Assembly (NCBI GenBank): GCA_026936335.1
Contig: JAPMXV010000033.1
Span: 62,001 to 126,000 of the forward strand
Length of the DNA: 64,000 nt
Direction: 5' to 3'
From: Mantamonas sphyraenae
Lineage: Eukaryota > CRuMs > Mantamonadidae
Of the stretch, positions 1-12,500 are shown piece after piece; position 1 is the first letter of the stretch, and every line of letters starts with the position of its first letter. Position numbers and translations under genes: made by a program. The notes under the pieces are model-generated. The model was not told the DNA's origin, did not search any database, and was given only the letters and a program-made list of their open reading frames with translations.

Positions 1-3000
1 CCGAACATCTCCCTCCACCGCACAAACCCATTCGACACGTGGGGCTCTTTGAAGCTTAATGCTTCCAAAGAGGTACAGGTTCACAAAGATGGAACCGCGT
101 GCTTGAGTTTGGGGCAATGGTGAGTTTGCGGTCGTCGTGCGGAGTTTGGCATTTCGTGTTGTTCTGACATTTTCTGGTTCCCTCCCCCCAGGTTTGTTCT
201 CGCAACGCTCGACCCGCCAGAGAAAGCTTTCAAGGCGAGAAACAGGAATGTCATCATCAACGTGCGCAAGGAGGGCTCCAAATGCCCGGCCCCGCCGTCC
301 CTTCACGCCTTTGAACTCGAAGTGCCTTGGGGCAACGTCAGCACACATGCGGTGAATTTGCCTCACAGTGCCTACGTGACAATCCGCACACAAGGAGATG
401 TACACATGCTTGTGGGATCCCCCAACCCACCCACACTCGAGCTCGGCTCGGCAGCAAAGTACCGAGGAGGCACGCTTTCCCGCTGCTTCCCGGCGGGCAA
501 CTGGATAATCGGCTTCTGGGTTGCGAAGCCCGAGAAGAACCCAGTATCTCCGGAAGGGGACGAATTGTTCACAAAGCGCATCCACGTGTTGCAAACCCTC
601 AACGAAACAGGCTGTGATCCATTCTTCACGCGCTCTGTGCTTCGCAATAAGGGCACAACGTACGCAATGGACCAAGGAAACGACCTGGGATGGATGTATG
701 GGGCCCCTCTACACCTGGACACACGCAATACCACATTCGTCCACGTGCAAGGCAACGATGTCGCCGCTCACCCGTTTGGCGTCGTCTCAAACACCACCAC
801 AGTTGCAAACGCCACCACAGAGGCGCAGGTGCTGGCCATCATCAGCACCCTCCTCCAGGGTGGGCATGACGTGCTTGCCTTTAGCGGAAGTGAGCGTGTG
901 GATGTCGTGCTGGACGCGACATTGCTGCCTGTGAACGGCACACCGGTCCAGATCGTGCTGCAGGCTGGTGTGGCACAATGGGTACAGTGGGATGTTGTTG
1001 GCAGCCCAGCTCCCTTCCGCCTGGGAGCAACAGAGAGGTCGGAAGACGTGGATGTGCTCCTTGCGTCTGGCAGCACAGAACGCCTTGATCGAGCGTCGGT
1101 CAGCTGCCACATGCCAGGAAGATCGTTCGCTCAGCTGCGCTCCCGCGTTTCCGGCTCATACAACATATTTGCTGAACGCATGGCCAACACAAGCTCGTGT
1201 GGTGGCCCCGTTGCGGAACCATGGAGTCATTGCTTGGACACCACGGACTACACCCTCGGGGTGCAGCTCACACCACCCCTAGGTTGGTTCGCTCTGGCGC
1301 TGTTGTTTTTCACTGGCATGGTCTCTGCGCTGGACATGGATGATGAACAGCTCCTGGTGCGCACACGTATTCGCTTGGCCGTGCGTGAAGGCATCTTTCT
1401 TGTTCTCCTTGGGCTGGAGTTGCTCATCATCAGCGCAAACAACTCGTTGACCAGCGTAGCCTCGCACATTGTGCCTATTCTCCTCTTTTTGGGCTACGTG
1501 GTTCAGCTGGAGAGAAACAAGGACGAAATCAGCGGAGCCGCCTTTCCCAGCCTCTCTGTGCTTCCAGCCACCATTCTCGCGCTTTATATTATCTGGGGAA
1601 CTGTGGGAATCGATGTGGATGCCATGTGCATCGCAGCCATCGCAGGAGGCACTATCTCGAGCCTCATCGCCTTTGTGCTGCCAGATTCGCACCCTGAAGC
1701 CATCAAAACCCTCGTCAAGGTGTTTTTGACTGACGGAGCACGCCCACAGCGGTTGGTTGAACCCAGCAACACAACTGCCTGGCGTAGTGCTCCGTTTGTG
1801 GACTGCTACGGGGTCCGGCGGCAAACACGGCTCACCCACGGCTTGCCTCGCGATGAAAATGGCCGTCCACCCGTGGTTAGGCAAGACCAGCTTTTGCCTG
1901 TGCAAGAGTTGGCGTTGCGACGTGGTGTCGAACACATCGTATGGTTCGTGGGAACCTTGGTCATCTCCTTGTTCGCTACGGATGTGTTCTGGAACATTGC
2001 TTTCATCTGGGAGACCACAATCGTGCTGGCAGCGGTCGCTTTTGTGCTGGGTGTCACCTTTATTTTGGTGCACGGTATGTTCCTGTTCATGTCGTTCTCA
2101 CATCTGGACTCTGAGTCCGAAGACTGGCTCGGGGCAAGGTTCAGCCACCTCACTGTAGCCTTCATCACCTGCCCGCTGCTCATCCTGGCCATCGTCCCAA
2201 AGACAGGTGTGCTATTTGGCATTGGTTGGGCAGCGGTGTCCATGTTGCCGATGGCGACTGCGTTGACAACAGGCACACTCTGGCAAAGAATCGGCTGCGG
2301 CGTCTCGCTGTTGCTCTGGTTCACCCTGCAGCTCCTGAAGGCCTTGGATGTGGTGGACGTCTCGTATGTCGTGGTGTTCCTCCCGCTGCTCGTGCCCTTT
2401 CCGCTCATGTTGTTGCGTTTGGTGCCAAACTCGAGGAATTCAAGGCCTTCGTCAGAGAATGCTGGGACACTCCAGAACCGCATCTTCGCCCTTCTGAGCG
2501 CCCTGTCCTATGCACTGCCGATGATTTTTCTGCTGACCTTCACCTTCATTTTGGACAACCCGCGCCCTGAACAACGGCAAGCGATTCGGGAGATGATGGG
2601 AACCTTTGGGCTCCTTGTGCTCTCTGCCGCGCTGTACGTGTGGTGGCATGTGGAAGAGTTTCCATACTTTTACTTCCTTTCCTCTCGAGACATGGAAAGA
2701 GATTGCACAGTGGTCACTGCAGAGGAAGAGGAAGACGACGCGGCGGATTCACGGGAAACGGATTCGGAACTCGACGACGAAGACGACGACGACGACCAGA
2801 CTACACCCATCACGACACCGCTGCTCCCCACTGGAGCCACCATCGAGTTGCATTCGATCAGCATCCAGGAGGACCCGTACTCGCCGCAGTTCCCAACGTC
2901 CTCGATGAACCAGCACACACAGCTGGGGCTCCGCGAAATAATCACTGGACTGAACCATGACTGGCTCGAGGGTGAGCTTGTGGTGTCCCGTTCGCAGCTT

Positions 3001-3264
3001 GAGACTCTCGTGGACGTGTGCGTAGCGTGCGCCCTCGCCTCCTCACCGCAAACGCTCCAGCGACTCCACCAAGCCTTTGCCACATCAGACATCACACAGG
3101 CTGACCAAATGATCTCTGAGCACATCACAAGCGGGGAAATCGTCGTCGAAAAGCACTTGCTCGACGGCATGCACACCATCTTGCTCTCGGCATCCAAGGA
3201 TTCCCGAGCGGTCATCGCCGAGTCTCTCTCCGAGCTCTCTGTCATCATCCGTGGCAACAAATGA
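1..3264 (+). CDS. Large multi-pass membrane protein, 5' end missing
   Basis: Two exons are visible, <1-119 and 192-3264, joined by a 72-bp GT-AG intron (donor gtgagt, acceptor cccccag) that splits a Trp codon and keeps the frame. The first ~400 residues seen look extracellular: they carry many N-glycosylation sequons (NTT, NAT, NGT) and Cys residues. About a dozen hydrophobic segments follow, beginning near nt 1285 and ending near nt 2650. The cytoplasmic tail holds an acidic run near nt 2720-2800 and a Ser/Thr-rich end. I do not recognise the family; an ectodomain followed by a polytopic core would suit a receptor or transporter, but no signature motif supports either. The true start lies left of the window. 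Gene 2 starts 118 bp downstream. Confidence 0.85.
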
Positions 3265-3382
3265 ACACATGTATAGTACAGCTTGGCCTCTGCCGTGGCA
3301 ATTCCCTCGCAAATGCTTGTGCTTTGCAACCCTTGCAGCCCCTGCCTTCCCCACGCCAACCAAAAACCAAGCAAGCACCACC

Positions 3383-4600
3383 ATGATGAAGATTGTTGCT
3401 CTCATCGCAGTGATGACGATTGCCTGCGCCGCAGCTATGCCGCTGACGGAGCTGAAGGCCGCGGAGATGACCCCCGAGCTGGAGTTTGAGAAGTTCATGA
3501 TTGACCACGGCAAGCAGTACGAGACCCGTGCCGAGCTGATGAAGCGCTTCCAGATCTTCAAGGACAACAAGGTGCGCATCGCCAAGATGAACGCCGACGC
3601 CGAGGCTGCCGGCAAGAGCACCAAGTTCGCCGTGAACCAGTTTGCGGACATGACCCCGGAGGAGTTCCGCCACACCTACCTCAGCGAGGTGCCTGCTGTG
3701 CGCGACCCGTCCGTGCCCGTTCTCGAGGACATCGAGGTCGGCGACCTGCCGTCCAGCTTGTAAGTTTGCCAAGCCGGTGTGCGGTGCGCCCCGTGCATAA
3801 ATGCGCAAAAAGGGCGGAAGCCTGCAGAAAAAAAAACGGGACTCGCGCGCATCCACGCGAAAATTGCGTGCCGGCGTCCACAGGACAAGGGAGAAGGTAG
3901 AACGCGGTGCAAGTCACTCACACGCATATGTACACACAGCGACTGGCGTGAGAAGGGCGCTGTGACGCCCGTGAAGAACCAGGGCTCGTGCGGCAGCTGC
4001 TGGGCGTTCTCCACCACGGGCAACGTCGAGGGCCAGTGGTTCCTGAAGACCGGCAACCTGACCAGCCTGTCCGAGCAGAACCTGGTGGACTGCGACCACC
4101 ACTGCATGGAGTACAAGAACCAGAAGAGCTGCGACAGCGGCTGCAACGGTGGTCTCCAGCCCAACGCCTACCAGTACATCATGGGCAACGGTGGCATTGA
4201 CACCGAGAGCGCCTACCCGTACGAGGGTGTTGACGGCCAGTGCCGCTACAAGGCCGCCGGTCGTGGCGCTGTGGTGAACAACTACACCATGATCTCTGAG
4301 GACGAGACCCAGATCGCTGCCCAGCTGGTCGCTCGCGGCCCGCTGGCCATCGCTGCCGACGCTGCCGAGTGGCAGTTCTACTTTGGTGGTGTCTTTGACG
4401 TCCCCTGCGGCAAGAGCCTCGACCACGGCATCCTCATTGTGGGCTTCGGCTCGCAGCGCGGCATCTTTGGCGAGGAGCCCTACTGGCTCATCAAGAACTC
4501 CTGGGGACCGGGCTGGGGTGAGAAGGGCTACCTTAAGATCATCCGCGGCAAGGGCAAGTGCGGCCTGAACACCTTTGTGTCCACGTCCATCATCCACTAA
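3383..4600 (+). CDS. Papain-family cysteine protease (cathepsin L/F-like preproenzyme)
   Basis: This is a C1A cysteine endopeptidase, expected in lysosomes, food vacuoles or secretions. Exons 3383-3759 and 3940-4600 join across a 180-bp intron and restore Phe in [18 protein letters not shown]. The 345-residue product has a signal peptide ([18 protein letters not shown]), an I29 inhibitor propeptide (ERFNIN-type helix about residues 35-95) and the mature enzyme from about residue 127. The catalytic residues are visible: oxyanion Gln140, Cys146 in GSCGSCWAF, His288 in [10 protein letters not shown] and Asn312 in [10 protein letters not shown]. Length and motifs match active family members. Codons are strongly C/G-ending, which suggests high expression. 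The start is the first of two adjacent ATGs directly before the signal peptide. Confidence 0.95.
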
Positions 4601-4660
4601 AGTGTTGAACACGTCGCAGTGGGGGCACCAAGAAACCCAAGGTCGACGACCGAGACAGAA

Positions 4661-5357
4661 ATGAACCGCGCGTCCACAACCATCCAATTAAAACTGATGA
4701 CCTCCACTCGCTCGGTGGCTGTGCGTGCCATCGCCTTTGACCTCGATGGAACCCTCACCAAGCCGGGAGCCATCGACTTTGCGGCCATGCGCAGCCGCCT
4801 GGGCGTTTCCCGACGGAGAAGATATCCTCGAGTTTGTCTCGGCCGCCGCCGAAGACGAACGCAAGCGTCTGGACAGCATCTTGGACGAATTGGAAGACGA
4901 GGCGCGCGCCAAGCAGGAGCTGCACGACGGGGCGGCAGACATGGTCCTGCAGGCACGAAAGGCCGGTTTGAAAGTAGGCGTGATCACACGCAACGTCGAG
5001 CTGTCCATCACGCACCTCGTCGAACAGATGGGCGGCGATGTCGACTTTGATGGGAAAATTGCACGCAACAGTGTGGACGAGGAGCTGGGGCGGCGCATCC
5101 ACTTCAAACCCAGCCCTGAGGCCCTGGAGTTGTTTTCCGCCTCCTGGGACATTCCCTGCAGTGAAATTGCCATGGTGGGCGACTCTGCAGACGACATCAA
5201 GTGTGCCAATAACGCAGGCAGTGTTGCATGCCTTTTGTATCAGCAGCACAACGCTCACTTGGTGGAACGCGACGATCTCACCCTCGACGTCGTCGTCAGC
5301 AGCTACGACGAGTTGCGTGACGTCTTGTTGCCACAGACACAGCCACAGGATGAATAA
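4661..5357 (+). CDS. HAD-superfamily hydrolase with a one-base frame break
   Basis: This is a haloacid dehalogenase-type phosphatase. Motif I (FDLDGTLT, two catalytic Asp) lies at nt 4735-4760 in one frame. Motif II (GVITRNVE), the Lys of motif III (HFKPSPEAL) and motif IV (GDSADDIKCANNAG) follow in the +2 frame. The frames change at TTT (4806-4808); removing one T would give a continuous protein of about 231 residues reading ...RLGVPDGEDIL. No GT-AG intron fits the gap. Either the sequence carries a homopolymer error or the gene is broken. A second in-frame ATG at 4697 is an alternative start. The gene begins 60 bp after the protease stop. The stop codon sits inside gaataaaat, so an AATAAA hexamer overlaps it. 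Confidence 0.8.
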
Positions 5358-5428
5358 AATTGCATCCTGCACATCCACTGGTCCTCCCACCTGCGCGTCC
5401 GTGCCAAACAAAAATCCCCTTTTCCCAA

Positions 5429-6959
5429 ATGGACATCCTGGCAGGCGGCGCCATCCAGCAGAAGAACAGCGCCGGACTGATATCTGTGAGCGAGGCCGAG
5501 TCGTTGGTCGAGGGGCTGGAAGTGTTGGATGTGGCCAGCATTGGCACCGCCGGCTGGTTCAAGCAACACGAGGTGTGGCAGAAGCTCAACTACCAGGCGC
5601 ATCACAACGCCCTTGGAGGCCATGACGAGTTTGTCAAGGAGGCTTTCATTTCATTCCAAAAGACGGCCACCCTCGTGCAGGAGCTCCTTAGCATCGAGAT
5701 GTGGAAGGCCAAGGCCTGGCCTCTGCTGAAGAAGCAGCTCGGCGCTTCGTCCGTCTACCTGCTTCCGTACACCCTCCTGTACCACGAGTGTGTGCTGGTC
5801 AACCTCCTCGAAGTGCTCATGTTCCACCAGGAGGCCTGCGAGTCTCTGGACGACGCTGCGCTCGAGCTGGCCGACTATTGCCACCGCAAGCTCGTCGTGT
5901 TGGCAACCCGGTGCGTTTCTGATCGTTTTGGGCGCATGATCCCCACCCCCGTTTTGCACAGCCCCCACTGACGCCACACGAACACACGCACATGCATACA
6001 CACGGCATTCGACCACACTACTCGTCTCGACCATCCACCACAGCGATTGGGAATCGACCATTGCCGTGGGCGAAGAGGATGAGGACGGCAGCAGTGAAGG
6101 TGCCAGCAACAACGACGCAGACGGAAACGGATTGGAGCAGCTGGAGAAGCAACTGGAGATGATGGAGTTCCAATGTGGACTTGCAGCGCTGTCCATCACA
6201 CGCTACCTCAGCGACTACATGCACGACCTGCCCATTGGCGTGATGAACCGGCTTGTACAGGATCACGATGTGATCGCCGTGGCATCTCAGCTCGTGCTGT
6301 CGCCCCCGTGGGTGCGCAAAACACGCCAGGGTTACTTCAAATGGGTGGACAACAAGTGGAAGCTGGTCGACTGGGACGACATCGAAGCCCTGACCAAACC
6401 CGATGCGCAGGTGTGGCTTCTCCTCACCAACCTCATTGTCGACTCGGAGGCCAGTGGCAAGTACAACTGGAACGCAGAGAAGAAGGATGCCGTGTTTCGA
6501 TTGCGTCCCCACCTCCAAGAGACCCTCGTGGACCAGATTCCCATCCTGGAGGATCTCCAGCGTGCTTTGGACAACCTGCACTTTATGGACCCGCCGCGTG
6601 CGAGCGAGCAGAGCAGCATGCTGCGCATTGAGCAGCTACCCGAAATGTGGGACAATCTGTTGGCTCTGGACTGGGAGGCCATTGCTGCCAAGCAGGCACG
6701 CGACGTCTTTGACGAAGCCTCCTTGGCCAGCAGTGCCCAGCAGCTTATGCAGCAGCTGGCAAGTGCATACAACCTCGACGCCCTCGACGACGTCCTCGAA
6801 CCGCCCAAGTGCGCCAACTGCGGTGAACCGGCCGTCAACCGCTGCTCACGCTGCAAGAGCGAGTGGTATTGCGGCCGCGAATGCCAGGTTGCAGCCTGGA
6901 AGGCCCACAAGAGTGTCTGCGATCTCGTCAGTGGCGCAGACTCTATCAAGAGTGCCTAG
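5429..6959 (+). CDS. ZMYND10: ZMYND10-like axonemal dynein assembly factor
   Basis: ZMYND10 is a cytoplasmic chaperone adaptor that helps preassemble axonemal dynein arms. Exons 5429-5910 and 6044-6959 (phase-2 intron, cgc Arg restored) give 465 residues, close to the usual ~440. Most of the protein is a helical ZMYND10-type body, seen in DEFVKEAFISFQKTATLVQE and in the downstream segment with MNRLVQDHDVI and PPWVR. A MYND zinc finger closes the protein: CANCG...RCSRCKSEWYCGRECQVAAW...HKSVC, with the usual seven Cys and one His. An acidic Ser/Asn insert follows the splice junction. Together with RSPH9 further right it argues for motile cilia. No frame problems are seen here. Confidence 0.88.
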
Positions 6960-7564
6960 TCTCTCTCTGTGAGTGTGTGTGTGTGTGTCATCGCCCACTG
7001 GCGTCCTCAGGCAACGAACCGGCAACGAAACGCTTCCTTCCCTCTTTGTCTTTAGCATGTGTTGTGTAACCCCCCCGGACGCGTACGCCCGGGCTGATTC
7101 ACGTGTGGTCTTTGGATATGAGAAAAAGGGAACAATGTGGCACGGCGTGTGTGTGTGCGTGGCGAGAATGAAGCACGTGAAGCGCGGAAAGCGCGCCTCA
7201 CCTCACCTCGCGCACACACACTCTCGCCCTGCCGCGTTGTGGGCCCCCCACACCCGTTCCCTTCGGGTGTCGGGTTGACGGCATCGGAACCTGCCTCATC
7301 CAGTGCCGCTTCCGTGCAAAAGTAAGCACGGCATGCAAGCCTCCGAAGCGTACGACGGATTCCTGGAGGACGTGTTCCGCCAAAAATTAGATCGGAAGCT
7401 GCCGACGTTAGCCGGCAGTGGTTGTTTTCCTTACTCTAAAGTCTGCACACACAAACACACGAGTCAGCTTCATCATCGCCCCCCTTGCCCTTGCATACCC
7501 CACTTCTCCAACACGTACTTTGAGCCGCCCCGACTGGCGCAATCCGAATCCCACATCGAAAACC
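6960..7564. other. Intergenic spacer between ZMYND10 and anoctamin
   Basis: About 600 bp with no convincing gene. It holds a (GT)n run just after the ZMYND10 stop (about 6968-6988), a second GT-rich patch near 7147-7160 and CA-rich stretches near 7210-7225 and 7445-7460. It probably contains a 3' UTR and the promoter/5' UTR of the anoctamin. A short ATG reading frame at 7334 has no recognisable product and no good splice donor. Confidence 0.5.
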
Positions 7565-9541
7565 ATGTACGTGATCGTGCTTCCTGCCGGTCTCGCCCAG
7601 GACAAACGCGACGCGCTCATTGGCCAACTGCGTGATGCGGATCTCACCGTGTCCATGGTGTTTGACGCCGAGGAGGACAAAGAGGGCAACAAGCGCGCCT
7701 ACCTGCACGTCTCGCCAAGCGAAAAGGCTCTGGCCAAGGCTTGGGTGCTCCAGCAGTATCTGGAGGGCAAGTTTGGTATCGATTTCGAGTCGCAGGCCCT
7801 CGAGGAAGTCAAGGCTCTGGCTCCACGTCAGAAGGCCCACCTCACCCACTCCATCTTGGAGCATCTGCACGTGGAGGACGACCAGGGTGTGCAGCGTCCC
7901 ACGTTGGAAACCATGCGTGCCGATGAAGAGATTGAGGCTGTGTTTCCCCTCCACGACGACGACGAAAAGCGCGAGCTCTTCCTCAGCATGATCAAGTCGC
8001 TTTGGTCCATTCCAGGCGACGAGCTGGAGCAGTACTTTGGTCCCAAGGTCGCCTTTTACTTTGAGTGGCTCCAGTTCTACCTTTGCTGGCTGCTGGTGCC
8101 TTCTGTGCTCGGCCTCCTCGTTTGGTACTTTGAGACGGCCGAACACGGCGTCGACAACGCCTACGTCACCGCCTTTGCCCTTGCCGTCGTCATCTGGGCC
8201 ACCCTCTTTGTGCGCTACTGGAAGCGCTACAGCGCACAGTGTGCGTACCGCTGGGGCGTCTTTGAACTCACCCAGGTCGAGGAGGTGCGCCCTGAGTTCC
8301 ACGGCGTCGTCCACGTCTCCGACGTCACTGGCGCCAAAGAATACCACTATCCGGCCTGGAAACGTACCGCCACAATGCTCTTTGTCACCCTCCCGGTTGT
8401 TCTGCTCATGCTCGCCATGGCCATGGCCGCCATGTTTGCCTGTCTCAACCTGAACGGCTACATCCACGAAACCTCGCCCGTGTACGTGCCTCTCCTCAAC
8501 AGTCGCAACCCAGACAAGCCTGGCATGGTTTACGACGACGACAACTTTGTCGTGCAGATGCTTCCGTCGATCCTCCACGCCACCTTTATCCTCATCATCA
8601 ACCTCATCTACGCCCAGGTTGCCGAGTGGCTAACCGACCTCGAGAACCATCGCACCGTGGCCGAACACGAACGTGCCCTCATCCTCAAGCGTGTGCCCTT
8701 TGAGATGTTCGATTGCTACTTGTCCCTCTTCTACCTCGCCTTCTACCAGCGCAACATGGCCGCCCTCCGTCTCGAGATCAACGGCCTCTTTGTCGCAGAC
8801 ACCGTCCGCAGGGTCCTTCTCGAGTCCGTCATTCCCTGGGTTCTCAAGCGCCTGCGAGGTGGCAACGGCAGCCACGGTGCATCTCCTCCTGCTGGCAGCG
8901 ACAAGAAGGACGACGACGCATCCTCCTCCTCTTCCCCCTCGGATCCCTCCCTTGTCCGCCCGGCCACAGCAACAGAGCTCTATGACAAGATCAAAGCTGA
9001 AGCCCAGTTGGATGTGCTTGAGGACTTTGACGATTGGATCGAAATGGTCATCCAGTACGGATACGTGGTCCTCTTTGCCGCGGCATTTCCCCTTGCCTCT
9101 GTGTTCTCCTTGCTGTCCAATCTGGTGGAGATCCGCAGCGATTCCTTCAAGCTATGCTTTGCCGCACAGCGGCCGGTGGCCCACAAGGTGTCCTCCATCG
9201 GCGCCTGGCGGGAGATCCTTGATCTCATCACGTCCCTCGCCGTCATCACCAACGTCGCCCTGTTTGCCTACACCAGCGATCAGATCGATGTGTTTGTGCC
9301 CGAAGACATGTCTTCCTTCATTGGTGGACCCAACGCAACCGCCCTCGGTATCGCCCTGCTGTGCGAGCACGCTCTTTTTCTGCTCCAGTTCCTTCTCGCG
9401 TGGATGATTCCGTCCATCCCAGGCAGCATTCGAAAGATCATGGCACGCAAGGAGGCCACTCAGCGCCGTGAACAGACTGCCCAGTTGCTGGATGTCCTGG
9501 ACGACAAGCTTGTCAAGGCGCTCGGCGAACGAACAATGTGA
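7565..9541 (+). CDS. Anoctamin (TMEM16) family membrane protein
   Basis: TMEM16 proteins are Ca2+-regulated phospholipid scramblases or chloride channels. This intronless gene encodes 658 residues, in the range of compact members such as ANO10 (~660). The cytosolic N-terminal ~150 residues precede the family's typical entry into the membrane: YFGPKVAFYFEWLQFYLCW (nt ~8035-8090). The signature region KRYSAQCAYRWGVFEL comes next, then a loop and further helices, about 8-10 in total. A conserved block after a Ser/Asp-rich insert reads DFDDWIEMVIQYGYVVLFAA, followed by FPLASVFSLLSNLVEIRSD, which is highly characteristic of anoctamins. The start is the first ATG (accATGt) of the frame. The gene ends 5 bp before the stop of the convergent neighbour. 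Confidence 0.92.
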   Translation: MYVIVLPAGLAQDKRDALIGQLRDADLTVSMVFDAEEDKEGNKRAYLHVSPSEKALAKAWVLQQYLEGKFGIDFESQALEEVKALAPRQKAHLTHSILEHLHVEDDQGVQRPTLETMRADEEIEAVFPLHDDDEKRELFLSMIKSLWSIPGDELEQYFGPKVAFYFEWLQFYLCWLLVPSVLGLLVWYFETAEHGVDNAYVTAFALAVVIWATLFVRYWKRYSAQCAYRWGVFELTQVEEVRPEFHGVVHVSDVTGAKEYHYPAWKRTATMLFVTLPVVLLMLAMAMAAMFACLNLNGYIHETSPVYVPLLNSRNPDKPGMVYDDDNFVVQMLPSILHATFILIINLIYAQVAEWLTDLENHRTVAEHERALILKRVPFEMFDCYLSLFYLAFYQRNMAALRLEINGLFVADTVRRVLLESVIPWVLKRLRGGNGSHGASPPAGSDKKDDDASSSSSPSDPSLVRPATATELYDKIKAEAQLDVLEDFDDWIEMVIQYGYVVLFAAAFPLASVFSLLSNLVEIRSDSFKLCFAAQRPVAHKVSSIGAWREILDLITSLAVITNVALFAYTSDQIDVFVPEDMSSFIGGPNATALGIALLCEHALFLLQFLLAWMIPSIPGSIRKIMARKEATQRREQTAQLLDVLDDKLVKALGERTM

Positions 9542-9546
9542 GGATT

Positions 9547-12500
9547 TCATCCCCTGTCCACCTTGTCTACCATCCACTCATTGCCCAGTTTGAGGGCAAA
9601 CACGTCGCGGGCCTCGGCCATCTGCATATCGGCCCCCGCCACGCCACACCGCTCCATCTGGCGCCCGATTTCCCAGCGCAGCACCGCCATCTCGTAGTCC
9701 GCATACAAACCCAGGGCCTCGAGCTCTGTTTGTGCCTGCTGCAGCGAGACCAGTACCTCGGTTGCACGTTCGGTGCGCGTATTGGCGCCGGAAAACTGGG
9801 TCGAGCGGCTGAGCACTGCTTGCGCCACCTGTCGCCACAAGATGGCCACCAAAGAAGCCATGCGGAATTGGTCCGACAGTTCTTGCACAGCGCGCAGCAC
9901 CGCACCCAATTCCTTCTTGATGACCAAGATCTGGTTGGCCAGCGCTTGTCGCCGCTCTGCCTTTTCGCCACTCTGCATCAGCGCCTGCACACGCACACTC
10001 TTGCGCTCCATGGTGCGCACCAGAGTCTCGCACACCATATGGTAGGCATGCATGTCCAGCAGTGACAGGGCCTCTGTACGCCTGGCCAGCGCTGCCATGG
10101 CTCGTGCACACTCTTGCAATGCCAGCTTGTACTCGCCTCGATACAGGTGCACGTAGGCACTGCACGCGTGAGTATTCGCCACAAAGCACGTGTCGCTCAG
10201 CACCACGTCTGTCAGCCAGCCCTCCAGCGCGTGTTCGCGTGTGGAAGGCTCGTCACACGTGCCCTTGAGCAAATCCAACAACGCCAGCGCCTCGTCCATG
10301 CGCGAGGCCAGAATCAGATTGCGCAGCTGCAACACAGCCACCATGCGCACCATGGCATCCCGTTCCATGTGTCTGCGTGTGCGCAGGATGGCTGCGTCGC
10401 CCGCATGCTTGTGTGACGTCCCTGCACATCGACGCATCACACTGCGCAACAACAGTGTGCTTTCCTCCTCCGCCCCGTTCCATTGCTTCAACAATCCCAG
10501 CAGCAGCGACACTGTGGCCCACAAACGATCATTGCGGTTTGCATCGGCGAGTTGCCGCGCGTCATTCAGCAACACCACAGCCGAGTGGGCCTCGCCGTTC
10601 GACAGCTGCTGGTAGCCACTGCACGCGTATGCATACGCACGCAGGCTGTTGCTCACAGGCCACACTTCGTACACGGCCTTGCGTCCGGCGGTGCTCCAAA
10701 ACGCATCGTCAGCATGCTTGGCGACAGCGTCCAGCACTGCCAGCATCCGCTTGCTCCACCCCTGCGCCTTGGAAACACCCCCATTGCTGCTGCTACTGCA
10801 CTCCAACAGCACCAGCTCTGCCATGGCACGCACCATGACTCCACACAGCGGTGCTTTGTTGCGCTGCAGCTCCTTCACCGCGGATTCCAACGCCTCTACC
10901 GCCGTACGCACTGTCCCCTGACTGCGATACTGCATACGCCACGTCTGGGCTAGTCCTACCTCTGCACTTGCCGTCGCCATGGCACGCAACACCGCGCGTG
11001 TGTCCAGCTCTCCGTCGATTGCTTGGCTCCCCGTGCGTCGCCCGTTGTATGTACTCTGAGTCGGCGACAGGGCCACCTGATCAAAGTCTGCCACCGTGTT
11101 TCCCTGTGCTTGACTACTCTCCGACGAGCTACTGCTACTGCTGCTGCTGCTGCTGCTGCTACCGCCGCCAAAACCGCCAAACCAACTTGTTGTGCTCTTG
11201 CCGATGTCGGCAATAGACGAGCCCAACGAGTACAATGTCGTCAACACCAGCTTGTCGTTGGCCTTGGCTTGCACCAGCGCCTCTCTGTACATGATTTCCG
11301 CATACGTCATCTCCCGCGTGTCCACGTAGCAGTCTGCGAGGAGACCGTACCAGCACGCACGTCGTTGCTGCACAAACTCCTTCAACGCAGGATCCTTCAC
11401 CTGTTCCTCCAGTGTCTTTGCTTCGGTGGCATTCACCAACTCGCTCCATAGTGTCGCTGCGCGCGCCACTTGGTTCATATGAACCGCCTGCATCGCTGCA
11501 AGTTCCATGTACCGCACCGCAGGAACACACAGTGTGTCGTGACGCCACCAATGATGTGCCAGGCGACCGAGCCACAAACGCAGCGGACGCAACGCACGTG
11601 GCACCGTGCGTCCCAACTCACGCTGCGTTGGCAACGCCTGTACAGCAAGCTCACCTGCATACGCTTCCTCATAGAAACACGCTGCACAGGCATGCATCAT
11701 TCGTGTCGTTTCTGCATCTGTCTGTGCAACACACACGTCACGCAACCGATGGTGCACAAATGCAACACGACTGCCATCTGACAAGTCCCCAACCGTGGCA
11801 TCGGCCTCCCCCTTCGCCTCTTCCACCAGCTCCAGAATCCCCATCCGACAGAGCACTCGCACATGCACAGACAGCACACTGCGCAGCGCAGCCGGCTCGG
11901 GGTGGGGCTGAGGCGCGTCGGGGCCGCTACGAGAGAGAATGTACGTCCATGCCAGTTGACGGAAGGATGTTTGCATGCCCATCACTGCCATCAGTTGCAG
12001 GACGTACCGTGTGGACGCATGCAACAGTGGTTCAGACATGCGCTGTTCCAGCAGCGCCGTCAACGACCCAGGAACACCTTCCGTGCGCATCCCGCTCACC
12101 TCGGCCACACCCTCCTCACTCGCGTCGCTTCCACTCAACACGTCGCCACAAATTGCGCCAAAGCGGATTTGCTGGCGAAGCCATAGACGCAGCTGGGTCA
12201 GGTGCAAAGGGCTGCCCTGAGCAAGCCCTTCCAGTTGTGCACCCACGTCGCTGTGCAACCGCAACTGCATGTGGCATTGGCTGTGCAGCATCTCGTGTGC
12301 CTCTTCCCCGCTCAACGTACTCAACTTTGCAAACATGCACTCTCTGGCTCCTGCCACCTCTTGTTGCCATTGTTCACCTCGGTTTGGCAGCATCGATGCA
12401 ACCACCAGCATCGCAGGCACCTTTTGCGCAATGGCACGCAGCAGACCCATCGATGCCTCATCCATCCATTGGATGTTGTGCATCACCAGCACCGTGTGTT

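Noticed and set aside
7334-7480. Short reading frame beginning MQASEAYDGFLEDVF
   Set aside because: No homology is recognised and no good donor links it to the anoctamin; probably 5' UTR.
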